DNA from: Nitrososphaera sp.
GTDB lineage: Archaea > Thermoproteota > Nitrososphaeria > Nitrososphaerales > Nitrososphaeraceae
Length of the DNA: 50,502 nucleotides
NCBI RefSeq assembly: GCF_013388945.1
Contig: NZ_JACAEH010000031.1
Span: forward strand, 1-50,502
Direction: 5' to 3'
The notes under the pieces were generated by a model. The model saw only the letters and a program-made list of their open reading frames with translations, was not told where the DNA came from and searched no databases. Shown piece after piece: positions 8,194 to 16,308 of the stretch; position 1 is the stretch's first letter, and each line of letters starts with the position of its first letter. A program made the translations under genes and the position numbers.

Positions 8194-8559
8194 ATGGTCG
8201 GCCCGGCAAAGGCGATGGGTATGGGGATAACGATGTTTGTCATACTCATAATGAGCGTAGTTGGGATGGGAATGGCGCCCAAGATCCCCGGCATCGCAGG
8301 GGGAGCCGCGCCGTTTCTTTCAAGCAACGGCTCTGGCAACGCGACCGAGTCCGCGCAGGGCTTGAAATCGCTTGCCGCAAAGAACAACGAGATGAAGGAC
8401 ACCATGCGCCAAGAGATCGACAAAGAAGCAAGTGCGATGCTGCAGAAATGCGCCGAATCTGGCGAGTGCGAAGACCTGGAGTTGCTAAAAGAAATGTGCT
8501 CAAACAACATACTGAAGCTGGAATCGTGCAGTGACCCGAGGCTGTGGCAGCTGGGCTGA
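8194..8559 (+). CDS. Membrane-anchored Cys-containing protein, 121 aa
   Basis: The frame opens at 8119, but a TATA box at 8158-8172 points to the ATG at 8194. The product has one N-terminal hydrophobic helix (MGITMFVILIMSVVGMGM), a polar linker, then a helical C-terminal half with four cysteines (MLQKCAESGECEDLELL, EMCSNNILKLESCSD). These could form two disulfides outside the membrane. Family unknown. The end overlaps the next gene by 29 bases, suggesting an operon. Confidence 0.65.
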   Translation: MVGPAKAMGMGITMFVILIMSVVGMGMAPKIPGIAGGAAPFLSSNGSGNATESAQGLKSLAAKNNEMKDTMRQEIDKEASAMLQKCAESGECEDLELLKEMCSNNILKLESCSDPRLWQLG

Positions 8560-8974
8560 ATTTCGAATAGAGGCGCCGCTGAAACGCTTTTCTAGCAGGC
8601 TCTTGTTCAAGCCCCCAGTGGACTATACCGACTTTTGCAAGAAGGTGGTAGAGGACGACCCGAGCGTGATTCTTGCAGGCGTGATTTCCATAAACAAAGT
8701 CCTGGGCCTGTACATCAGGCCCGGCGGCTGGGCGCCTGACGAGAAGGACATACCCAGATTCATCACCCAGGTCCAGATGGCAGTAGGCATACCGCAGACG
8801 AATGAAAAGTACTTTGGGCCGGTGGGGTACGTGATGATCAATTTCCGGGACCTCGACAACTTTAACTTCCCGATGGGACAGCAGCTGATGCTTGTAATCC
8901 TTGCAAAAGACCCTTACGACCACAGGGCGCTTGTCAGGAAAATAAGGAACAGCATTATGACTGCGTCAGCATAG
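8531..8974 (+). CDS. Thaumarchaeal hypothetical protein related to the 34.3-kb protein
   Basis: A 147-aa soluble protein resembling the product at 34299-34709. Both share FCxKxVxxDP near the start, GYxxxFxDLDNF- or GYACSFYAKL-like centre segments, and a late strand (LMLVILAKD / AYVVLMSFD) followed by a basic helix. They look like members of one lineage-specific family, perhaps roadblock/LC7-like in fold (inference). The GTG at 8531 overlaps the upstream gene. A shorter form from TTG 8603 or GTG 8618 is possible because the first 25 residues are not obviously conserved. Confidence 0.65.
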   Translation: MTRGCGSWAEFRIEAPLKRFSSRLLFKPPVDYTDFCKKVVEDDPSVILAGVISINKVLGLYIRPGGWAPDEKDIPRFITQVQMAVGIPQTNEKYFGPVGYVMINFRDLDNFNFPMGQQLMLVILAKDPYDHRALVRKIRNSIMTASA

Positions 8975-9078
8975 TATCAGACACGGCGAGCGGAAAAGAC
9001 GTTAAAGGAGACGATGTAGAGGCGGCATCTGTACAAACTTATAATTAGATTTAAGTATGAATTGAGAGTGGTTCCGGT

Positions 9079-10167
9079 ATGAAAAGAACGTTGATTATAG
9101 CAGGGCTTCTGGTCCTGATACTGACAGTTTCAGTTGCGGGAACATTGACTCCTGCAATCATAGCAAACGCGCAGGAGGACGACCAGACCGATGAGTCGAG
9201 AGACGATGAGCGCGGGCAGGAAGACGATTCCTCTGATTCTGAAGATGACGGAGCAAGCGACGATGAAGAGGATGACGACAGAGGAGCATCAGCTGACAGG
9301 AGAAACGACCAGAGCACAGACAGTGAACGTGATAGGGAACATGACAGAGACCAGTCTGAATCCAAGACCAAGATTGCTGTCGAAGACGATGGCCTTGAAA
9401 TCGAGCTAAAGATCCAAGGTCTTGACTTGGAGTACGGCACCTACAGCGCCCTGCTGTCATGCACTAACCCTGCAGTCAACCTTAACCTGGAAGACGCTTT
9501 CAAGGTGGAAGGCGGCAAAGGAGAGCTTGAATCCGACATAGAATTGGATGCTGGTACTTACTCCGACTGCAAGCTTCAGCTTGAGCAGACAGACATGACC
9601 CTGAACATCGGCTCGTTTACCATAGTCGGCGAAGAGGACGACCAGGACAGAGAAAGGCGCGAGGACAGGGACAGAGAGATTGTCGAAAACCATGACGCAA
9701 GAGAGATACACGACAGGCACACGAGCGCGCAGCCGGCAAGTCCGGGTGAATACGAGCCCGGCGCACGATACATGCTCTCGGCAACAGGCTTGGCTGACAA
9801 TAGCACGTCAACAGCAAACGCCAGCGTCAATGCAACGCTGGGAGTATGGAAGTCCGTCAGGTCGCTTGTACTGTTTGACGTCTTGGGCGGCAATGTGACC
9901 ATAGGCGACAAGGCATACACAATCCAGATTGGATATGCCATATACTCCGACAATGGCGATGTCCTCAGGATGCGCGCTCTTGCGACAGATGACGCCACGG
10001 GAGACATAGTCAAGCTGTCCTTGAGGGGCAATGCAGACGAGACTGCGGAACTTCCAAAAGACAGCGGAGAGAACATCGCCCTGGCGTTTGAAGGAAACAG
10101 CGGCATGTTCAGGAACGAGGTCAACGGATGGGAGCTGACGATGGAAGGATACGTGGAAGCGGCGTAG
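9079..10167 (+). CDS. Secreted acidic protein with Asp/Glu-rich low-complexity regions
   Basis: A 362-aa exported protein. Residues 1-31 form a signal peptide ending near IIANAQ. Residues 32-95 are almost entirely Asp, Glu, Ser, Arg and Gln. A beta-rich domain follows with two cysteines (LLSCTNPAV, TYSDCKLQL). A second charged stretch (EEDDQDRERREDRDREIVEN) leads to a C-terminal beta-rich domain (VLFDVLGGNVTIGDKAYTIQ). The acidic regions may bind cations or hydrate the surface layer. CTTATAAT near 9041 gives a leader of about 12 bases. Confidence 0.75.
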   Translation: MKRTLIIAGLLVLILTVSVAGTLTPAIIANAQEDDQTDESRDDERGQEDDSSDSEDDGASDDEEDDDRGASADRRNDQSTDSERDREHDRDQSESKTKIAVEDDGLEIELKIQGLDLEYGTYSALLSCTNPAVNLNLEDAFKVEGGKGELESDIELDAGTYSDCKLQLEQTDMTLNIGSFTIVGEEDDQDRERREDRDREIVENHDAREIHDRHTSAQPASPGEYEPGARYMLSATGLADNSTSTANASVNATLGVWKSVRSLVLFDVLGGNVTIGDKAYTIQIGYAIYSDNGDVLRMRALATDDATGDIVKLSLRGNADETAELPKDSGENIALAFEGNSGMFRNEVNGWELTMEGYVEAA

Positions 10168-10240
10168 CTCCTTCTCACCTTTTCTTAATTTTTTAAAATT
10201 CCAATTGTTACCGGCGTACTACGCCATGTACACAAGTCCC

Positions 10241-10615
10241 TTAACTAAAGAGCCACGCCCACCACGGAGCTGCAAACGGAACGTCACCGTGTACCTTTAT
10301 CCTGGCGTCAGAGCCGTACTTGCGGAGCTGGCCTTGCAGCACGCTTGCAATTCCAAGAGTCGCGCCTCTCATGTTGTGCATCTCTTGCGGTAGGACCGTC
10401 TCAAACATCTTTTTTGCAAAATCCTGCGTGACAAAGACATCGTAGAACCACCAGCCTGCGGCAAGCTGCGCACTTTCGCTGAACCTAAAGCCGTCCTTGG
10501 TATGGGTCATTTCTTGAAGACCTGCGAACATGACCTTTATGATTTGCAGGTCCTTTTCAAAGTCATTCGAGGCTATTGTAAAGGTAGGGTACATCTGCTG
10601 TGTGTTTTCTGACAC
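10241..10615 (-). CDS. Hypothetical protein, 124 aa
   Basis: A soluble protein with FTIASNDFEKDLQIIKVMF in the N-terminal half and a Trp-rich C-terminus (FAAPWWAWLF). The pattern (short strand, helix, QLAAGWWFYDVFVTQDFAKK) resembles small regulatory or sensor domains of ammonia-oxidising archaea, but I assign no family. The GTG start is about 26 bases after a TATA-like CATAAG; an internal ATG at 10594 is the alternative. Confidence 0.6.
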   Translation of the reverse strand: MSENTQQMYPTFTIASNDFEKDLQIIKVMFAGLQEMTHTKDGFRFSESAQLAAGWWFYDVFVTQDFAKKMFETVLPQEMHNMRGATLGIASVLQGQLRKYGSDARIKVHGDVPFAAPWWAWLFS

Positions 10616-10873
10616 GACTGTTATTCGCAGAACGCGCTCTTATGCCAATCGCAACAGTGTTACCCATCACATTTCTGTTGTAAAAAAAGCGGCACAAAAG
10701 TGTGGAAAAAAAGGTTTCTCTTTTTATGGAATGTCTAGATTCGTTTGATTGTTGCAAGAGGACAATAATCGGGCCGGAATAGTCAAATGTCTAACCATGT
10801 TTTTGGGATTATTATGGTGGGATATCGAATCTGCTTGCAGAATGCTTAAAAACACCTTATATGGACAAAGGCT
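10616..10873. other. Intergenic region with divergent promoters
   Basis: I see no gene in these 258 bases. They contain a TATA-like CATAAG for the minus-strand gene near 10641 and TTAAAA at 10846-10851 for the plus-strand gene. An orphan CTTTTTATGG near 10720-10729 has no ORF downstream at the right distance and might start a short non-coding RNA (speculative). Confidence 0.4.
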
Positions 10874-12796
10874 GTGTCTTTAACTAGTAATTGTGACATT
10901 TATGCAGCAATTCAGGACGCTGGAATCAACAGGTTTGTCAGGCACATAATGCGCCAGCGGCCGTCTCTCTTTAACTATGGAACCCCACTTGTGGCGTCCA
11001 ACCCGCAGCTGCTCTGCGAGCCGATAGACGTAGCGCCAGAGGTAGGCGCAAACCATAACCCCGTCGTCACGAGCCTTGACCCGCTCCCTGTCATCGGGCT
11101 GACAGGCTTTCCCCCTGGCTCGATAGGCTCGTCCGGTCTGGCGCTTAATTTCGGAGTCCAGCTTTCCAAGGGCGAAATAGACTTTTTCAGGGGTAATGTC
11201 TTTACGCTTCCTCCAGAGCTCAGCCCACTTGCCAGCCAGCGCATGGCAGTGCATTTCCGGGTCTGCGCGGGCATCGGATGCCCCTCGAGGGACATCGTTC
11301 TGCCCGGGAGGCTTTCGACTTTTGATACAAGCATTGTCAAAGAACGTGTGTTGCATTCCGCGTCATCGCTGCGCGACGCCCTGCCGGCCAACGTCATCCT
11401 TCCTGGCCGCGAGAGCACCACGACCCTGCCCACCACAAAGCTGGAATGCTTCTGCCTTGACCTGTTCGCTACCGCCGGCTGCAAGATAACGGGTGTGCCC
11501 GGGAGCCAGAGGATAGATCCCCGCGTCGACGGCATAGAGATAGTGGACCTGAAACCGGAGGGGCTGGAAAATTCGATCGAGTGCTATGCCCGGCTGGTCC
11601 TCAACCATGGAATCCTTCCTCCCGTTATGGATTATGCGTCAAGGCTGGCGTTTGGCCTGTTCAACTTTGCCACCAGCACGCCTGACGTGCAGGTTTCAGG
11701 CGGCATCCAAGTCTCGGCTTCGACGACTGTCCCGAACAACCCCGCCATCGAAGACGACCAGCTCAAGGTGTTCGTCAAGCTGGACAAGGTGGACCTGAAA
11801 ATACAGGTCTCGCCGAGCGGCTCGGGTGGCGGCGGAGGGGGAGGGGGCGGAGGCACGATAACCAGGACTGTGCGCCCGCGCACCCGCACGGGGACATTTG
11901 ACCTGACAGCCGCAATATCTGAAGGCGCGTTCAAAAAGATCTACGGCGCCGTGCTGAAAGGCTTCAGTTTTTCCAAGTCAGGCTCTGGCAGCGCCGGCAT
12001 CTTTACCGCGTCGTACTCTGTGGCCGCGCACCTGGAAGGCGGCACCATCGACCTGCGTAGCAACGGCTCGATAGTGGTGAGCGAGCTTGACGTAAAGTGG
12101 GACACTCTGCAGCTGACCGTCGGCATAGACATCCCGACAACAACTATAGGCGGCTTTTGCATCATCCCCAACCCGCTTGGAGGATGCCTAGTCTCGGCGC
12201 CTTCAATAGACCTGTTCACGGGCAGCCCGGACATCTCGATTCCCATCAACCTGAGCGGCGTTATCACGTCTGAAATCACGTTCAGCGCGATCCCTAAGGC
12301 GTTCTACGGGGTTGGCACCGGCGTACCAAACAGGTGGCAGATAGCCCTCGTGCCGACGCTCCCTATAGACCTGGACATAATCGACATCGCCGACACGATC
12401 GGAGACCTCTTCCACAACATGATAGTGGACGCCATAGACAGCCTGCTGGGTTCCCTGGGACTTGATCAGTGGGCGATTGACTTTATCGACTTTGTCCTGG
12501 GCGGGATAGAAGGGATAATCCGGACCGTGCTTGACATACCCGACGACGTCGGCGAGTTCCTGCTGGATCTGATAGGCAACTTGGGCATATTCCAGGCGCT
12601 CATTGACGCGATAAGCCAGTACATCGCCATAACGCTGTTTGAGCTTGAGGATCCGCTTGAAATCCTGCCGGCCAACCCGGCGCCGACGCCTTCAAACCCG
12701 GTCGCCCCCCTTATCCCGGTAAAGATACCGATAGAGTTCCTCGGCATCAGGGTTAATACAAACGAGATGGTAGTGGAAGGAGACGTGGGGAGCTAG
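10874..12796 (+). CDS. 640-aa beta-rich protein, possibly TULIP-like; first gene of a pair
   Basis: I do not recognise a firm family. The protein has no signal peptide. Its N-terminus (INRFVRHIMRQRPSLFNYGT) looks like a docking segment. A ten-glycine linker (SGSGGGGGGGGGG, near residue 320) separates two halves. The second half alternates amphipathic strands (GIFTASYSVAAHLEGGTIDL) with a helical, hydrophobic, Asp-rich region (VDAIDSLLGSLGLDQWAIDF), as in lipid-binding TULIP/BPI-type proteins; this is an inference from pattern only. TTAAAA is centred 26 bases before the GTG, so it is leaderless. The next gene follows after 2 bases. Confidence 0.7.
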   Translation: MSLTSNCDIYAAIQDAGINRFVRHIMRQRPSLFNYGTPLVASNPQLLCEPIDVAPEVGANHNPVVTSLDPLPVIGLTGFPPGSIGSSGLALNFGVQLSKGEIDFFRGNVFTLPPELSPLASQRMAVHFRVCAGIGCPSRDIVLPGRLSTFDTSIVKERVLHSASSLRDALPANVILPGRESTTTLPTTKLECFCLDLFATAGCKITGVPGSQRIDPRVDGIEIVDLKPEGLENSIECYARLVLNHGILPPVMDYASRLAFGLFNFATSTPDVQVSGGIQVSASTTVPNNPAIEDDQLKVFVKLDKVDLKIQVSPSGSGGGGGGGGGGTITRTVRPRTRTGTFDLTAAISEGAFKKIYGAVLKGFSFSKSGSGSAGIFTASYSVAAHLEGGTIDLRSNGSIVVSELDVKWDTLQLTVGIDIPTTTIGGFCIIPNPLGGCLVSAPSIDLFTGSPDISIPINLSGVITSEITFSAIPKAFYGVGTGVPNRWQIALVPTLPIDLDIIDIADTIGDLFHNMIVDAIDSLLGSLGLDQWAIDFIDFVLGGIEGIIRTVLDIPDDVGEFLLDLIGNLGIFQALIDAISQYIAITLFELEDPLEILPANPAPTPSNPVAPLIPVKIPIEFLGIRVNTNEMVVEGDVGS

Positions 12797-12798
12797 GC

Positions 12799-13548
12799 AT
12801 GAACCTGAACATAAACCGCAACCTGTTTGCCCAAGTAAACATCGACAGCGGGTCGCTTTCCATGATGACCACAGTCGTCCACAGGTTCGACAGGCCGGGC
12901 AATTACGAGTGTGCAGTCACGCAGCGGGATGTCACGTCGCGCAGGTTTGCAATCATGGTGGCAGAAGGCGGACCGAGTGCGGCCATGCAGTCCCAGGCGC
13001 CGCAGCCTTTTCAGCCGGCGCAGGTCAGCATCAACCTGAAAGACACGGCTCCTGACCTTTACACCCTAAAGGCAGGCGGATACGCGGTGTTCCACGTCTC
13101 GGCAGGATCCGGCTACGCGGTCGAGGTATACAGGTCCGAGAAGGGCGTCCAGGCAAAGGTGTTTGACAGCCGCGAGTTGAAAGACGGTGACGTGCTGTCT
13201 GCACTGGTCATCCGGCCCGGCACCTATTCTGTTACAAACACGATAAACAATACTAAGGCGGAGCTTGTGGTGAATTATCCTGAGCTGGGCAAGGCGCGCA
13301 GGAACCTGCCTCCAGTCAACGTCGAGTGCACCGCGCAGGGAATAGGACAAGGCAGGATTCAGATAGACCCGACTCAGGGGCTGGTGTTCACCTGCAGGGT
13401 GCCGTCCAGAATAAAGATAGAGCTGGCCCGGCCCGAGGACAGGCCTTCCAGATTATTCAAGGGTCGCGTCCTTGCCCGTCGGGAAAAGGCCGGAAGGAAG
13501 ATCGTCCGCAAGTACAGGCTGATGCCGAGCGGCGGTACCCAACCCTGA
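12799..13548 (+). CDS. Beta-rich partner protein, 249 aa
   Basis: Starts two bases after the 640-aa gene, so the pair is almost certainly co-transcribed. No signal peptide or membrane helix. Residues 1-60 and 75-155 look like two beta-sandwich modules (VVHRFDRPGNYECAVTQRD; LKAGGYAVFHVSAGSGYAVE). A third cysteine-containing segment follows (NVECTAQGIGQ, LVFTCRVPSRIK), ending in a strongly basic tail. Function unknown; tight coupling suggests it works with the upstream protein. Before casposon insertion it would have faced the 3' end of aEF-2. Confidence 0.7.
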   Translation: MNLNINRNLFAQVNIDSGSLSMMTTVVHRFDRPGNYECAVTQRDVTSRRFAIMVAEGGPSAAMQSQAPQPFQPAQVSINLKDTAPDLYTLKAGGYAVFHVSAGSGYAVEVYRSEKGVQAKVFDSRELKDGDVLSALVIRPGTYSVTNTINNTKAELVVNYPELGKARRNLPPVNVECTAQGIGQGRIQIDPTQGLVFTCRVPSRIKIELARPEDRPSRLFKGRVLARREKAGRKIVRKYRLMPSGGTQP

Positions 13549-13605
13549 CCTGCATCATAACGTAGACACTGCGTGCAAAACCCTGAAGAAAAGGGTGAGA
13601 CAGGA

Positions 13606-13622
13606 TTTTACTCCTTGTCTAT
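13606..13622. repeat. Left target-site duplication of the casposon
   Basis: TTTTACTCCTTGTCTAT recurs exactly at 19198-19214 in the same orientation. Read on the minus strand it is the end of aEF-2 (Ile-Asp-Lys-Glu-stop). Up to four of the T bases may belong to the terminal repeat, so the true duplication is 13-17 bp, with 14 bp fitting known casposons. Confidence 0.85.
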
Positions 13623-13766
13623 AAAAATAGCCATCCCCCGTCCCACGCTCGCAAATCCGCGTGCTGTCGTAAAGTACTTTGTCTGCGGGGCCCCTTAACG
13701 GGCCCAGAGCATGACGCTGAAGGGAAAGAAGAATCATTACGGGGTAAAGCTGCTGAGGGGGTACGG
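13623..13766 (+). repeat. Left terminal inverted repeat of the casposon
   Basis: 144 bases matching the reverse complement of 19058-19201 with one difference at 13674 (G here, A in the right repeat). It includes AAAGTACTTT (13671-13680), palindromic only in this copy, and a G/C-rich palindrome around TTAA (GGGGCCCCTTAACGGGCCC, near 13687-13705). Its inner 56 bases (13711-13766) are also the first codons of cas1, so the transposase start lies inside the terminal repeat. Confidence 0.88.
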
Positions 13767-14226
13767 CGTTTCAATCAACCTAAAGGACAACCGGATATGC
13801 TTGAAAGGTGGAAGAGACCCTTTTACCGGCGAACAGGGGACAGAGGAATGGTTTGTAACTCAGATACCGTATGAGAGGATTGTAATTTCTGGCAAGGGCT
13901 ACTTGTCAACGGAAGCAGTCAAGCTGCTGACAGACCACAACATCAACATCATCCTGACAGACACTTACGGAAACCTGATAACGGCAATGCACAAGGTCAT
14001 GTCAAGCCCTACTGCTACAAATTACCGTATAGCGCAATATGACACTTTTCGCAATCCTGAAAAAGTCGCGTACCTGCAAAAGCAGACATTGAAAGCGAAA
14101 TTAGAAAGCCAGATTCAGTTCTTGCAGTCAATCCATCGGCCAGAGGTGCAGGAGGCAATTGATGGACTATCTTCGTATATTACGAAAATTGAGTGCAAAA
14201 GACAAGCGCGACCTTTTGACAATTGA
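13711..14226 (+). CDS. cas1: Cas1 (casposase), N-terminal part before a frameshift
   Basis: Encodes the Cas1 N-terminal beta domain and the start of the helical domain. Typical segments are LLRGYGVSINLKDNRICLKG, IPYERIVISGKGYLSTEAV, HNINIILTDTYGNLITAM and YRIAQYDTFRNPEKVAYLQ. Cas1-like sequence continues to about 14190 (SSYITKIE), then the frame runs into unrelated residues and stops at 14226. Homology resumes in the +1 frame, so one +1 shift near 14187-14193 would restore a protein of about 359 aa. Cas1 in casposons integrates the excised element; no Cas2 or CRISPR is nearby. The first 18 codons lie in the left terminal repeat. Confidence 0.85.
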   Translation: MTLKGKKNHYGVKLLRGYGVSINLKDNRICLKGGRDPFTGEQGTEEWFVTQIPYERIVISGKGYLSTEAVKLLTDHNINIILTDTYGNLITAMHKVMSSPTATNYRIAQYDTFRNPEKVAYLQKQTLKAKLESQIQFLQSIHRPEVQEAIDGLSSYITKIECKRQARPFDN

Positions 14227-14791
14227 AGCAAGGGCAGGACACCTTTACTTTAGGAATTATGCCAAGTTGTTTGACAAGAAGTATGGCTTTGTCTCACGCA
14301 ATGGCGGCGGGATAAAGACAGGAAACCGGTACGCGTCTGACCCTATCAACGGATTGCTAAACTATGGCTATACAGTGCTTGCCGGAGAGATTGCCAAGTA
14401 CGTCAACGGCCTTGGCCTTGACCCTTACTATGGCTTTTTCCACACCATGCATAATTCCTTTCAGGCGCTAGTGTATGACCTGATAGAGCCTTTTCGGTGG
14501 TTGGTAGAGTACGCTGCTTACAAAATTGCATCTGACACTAACCACAACTATCGCATAACCAAGAAAGACTATGTATGGACAAGGGAAGGAAGGATCGTAC
14601 TGGATGACGGCTTGATAAGGCGATTCTTGGAACTATTGGAAAGGAAATTCCAGTCAGAAAGGCCGTACAAATTCAAGCATGGTATAAAGCGGCGCGATGG
14701 ATTGTCAATGTGTCAGGAAATTACGATAGCCAAAATATTCAGTCAGGATATGGCCGATTATTGTGTGAATTCTCTGCCTATTTTATTGTGA
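14162..14791 (+). CDS. cas1: Cas1 (casposase), C-terminal catalytic part
   Basis: Carries the catalytic half of Cas1 in the frame +1 to the upstream part. The three metal-binding residues are present: Glu in LLTIEARAGHLYF (codon 14225), His in GFFHTMHNSFQALV (codon 14441) and Glu in YDLIEPFRW (codon 14486). True homology starts around 14190 (SAKDKRDLL). The ATG at 14162, or TTG at 14159, is the first possible independent start. The last 25 residues are less canonical. It is either the second half of one frameshifted or recoded protein, or a separate chain. It overlaps the convergent 14783 gene by 9 bases. Confidence 0.85.
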   Translation: MDYLRILRKLSAKDKRDLLTIEARAGHLYFRNYAKLFDKKYGFVSRNGGGIKTGNRYASDPINGLLNYGYTVLAGEIAKYVNGLGLDPYYGFFHTMHNSFQALVYDLIEPFRWLVEYAAYKIASDTNHNYRITKKDYVWTREGRIVLDDGLIRRFLELLERKFQSERPYKFKHGIKRRDGLSMCQEITIAKIFSQDMADYCVNSLPILL

Positions 14792-16078
14792 AGGAGAGGC
14801 AGGTAAGGAATATTTTTGGCTGAAATCATAGATAGTAGCGATGTATCTCTTGTTGAGTAGTTTGGCTATGCGTTCCCCAAGACCCTTCCCTTCAAAATAC
14901 TGATCAGCGACGTTCACTCCTAGAGCAGCCAATAATCCAACCGGGCTTGCAGCGGGTGGGAGAACCATTGAACTCAATCCAAGCCCCGCTAATCCAAGCG
15001 CTATTCTAAACCCACCTTGGATGACCTTGCTTGCTTTGCCAATCCGCTGAGCAGTACTCCATATGTTATTCATTATGTCTTCAAGCTCCCTTACGTCGCT
15101 TACGACATTATCCATCATCTGTTCCTTTACCCCCTTGTCTAGCGACTGAAGAACCTTGTACAATTGTTCTTTATCGTAATGCTCTATGACATCAAGGCAA
15201 CCATAGTAGCTAGAAGGATTGATGGCTATCTTTTGCATTAAGAATTTGCCGATCTCTATGGGGTACTTTATCGAGCTGGTCTGAGGTAAACCCAATGCGT
15301 CAAGTCCGAATGCCTTAACTCTTTTGAGGCTAAAGTTTGTATTTCCTCTAAGACCACTAAATAGCGGATCTGTCGCTTGGGCTATTGCGCCAAGACCAAT
15401 GTCGGCTATCTCAGGCTCATCAATCATTAGGGCACTAAGCCATTCAAGGAGGTCGTCTTGACGAAGGACTTTTAGCCTGACATAGGTCGATTGCCTGTTA
15501 AGCATAGTTACCTGAAACGCGTTATCATAGCTGTCTCCCACTTGCTTTCGCACTGAATCTTCTACGTGCTTGGCGAATGAAATACTTGCCAACGCTCGGA
15601 ATTCTTCTTGCCAACGGATTACATCACCATCTTTGGTATATGCTGAGTAGGGTACAGTCTGCATGAGCGGAGGATTCAGCTGCTCGAAAATTGGATCCAA
15701 GTAATCAAGGCCCTCATAAAAAAGTGGGTCAGCTGCCAACATGAATTGGACTCGCCCGGTTTCTTTTGCAAGGTCTATCAATTTGTTTATATCGCTTTTG
15801 TCGAAAGCGGTTGCGGTTAGAAGGTCTTTTTCAGGTACTGGGTGCAGTGGAATAATGAGTGTTCCTGCAAATGGGATTTGAGACCATATCTTCTCATTAT
15901 CAAAGTAGAAGACTCGTCGATCTGCAATCACAATTGGCTCGATGAGTCTAGTGCTAAACCTACTTGGCTCCGGAAATCTATCACTTTCTGACAGTCCACT
16001 GGTTTGGACTTTCTTAAAATACCTGTCAAGTTCTTGGAGCTCTTTCTGACTATAATCTTGCAACCACTCTCGTTTCAT
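14783..16078 (-). CDS. Casposon cargo protein, 431 aa, unrecognised
   Basis: A large protein with no family I can name. The N-terminal two thirds is soluble, alpha/beta and rich in charged residues (KREWLQDYSQKELQELDRYF). A helical region (YDKEQLYKVLQSLDKGVKEQ) leads to a hydrophobic Gly/Ala segment (IALGLAGLGLSSMVLPPAAS) that could insert in a membrane, and a basic C-terminus. The frame opens at 16114; I prefer the ATG at 16078 because the extra 12 residues look random. Codon use is AT-richer than host genes, in line with transfer. It is convergent with cas1. Confidence 0.65.
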   Translation of the reverse strand: MKREWLQDYSQKELQELDRYFKKVQTSGLSESDRFPEPSRFSTRLIEPIVIADRRVFYFDNEKIWSQIPFAGTLIIPLHPVPEKDLLTATAFDKSDINKLIDLAKETGRVQFMLAADPLFYEGLDYLDPIFEQLNPPLMQTVPYSAYTKDGDVIRWQEEFRALASISFAKHVEDSVRKQVGDSYDNAFQVTMLNRQSTYVRLKVLRQDDLLEWLSALMIDEPEIADIGLGAIAQATDPLFSGLRGNTNFSLKRVKAFGLDALGLPQTSSIKYPIEIGKFLMQKIAINPSSYYGCLDVIEHYDKEQLYKVLQSLDKGVKEQMMDNVVSDVRELEDIMNNIWSTAQRIGKASKVIQGGFRIALGLAGLGLSSMVLPPAASPVGLLAALGVNVADQYFEGKGLGERIAKLLNKRYIATIYDFSQKYSLPASPSQ

Positions 16079-16308
16079 TGCAACAGGCTCAGAGCCATAT
16101 CGGAATCTGTGCAATTAATACTTACTTTGCTAAGTGTGTGGCATGCGAATCTGTTTAGTGGCGACTTGCCCTTCCTGTTCGGGGTGATAATTCTCGTCAT
16201 GCTCATCCTTCCATTCAATATCGCTCTCCTTTGCAATTATGTCAGCAACTTAATTGGCGTTAATAGGGGGGGGGACTTGTCATAGCAATTTCAATACAAG
16301 AAATGACT

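Noticed and set aside
7965-8534. 189-aa plus-strand ORF
   Set aside because: It is antisense to the 53-aa Cys gene and overlaps the better-supported 8194 gene in another frame.
13681-13710. tRNA or other structured RNA in the terminal repeat
   Set aside because: The G/C palindrome forms only a short hairpin; there is no cloverleaf or T-loop sequence.
16004-16285. Plus-strand 93-aa hydrophobic ORF
   Set aside because: Its first part is antisense to the 14783 cargo gene and the rest has low-complexity hydrophobic composition; no promoter or homology.
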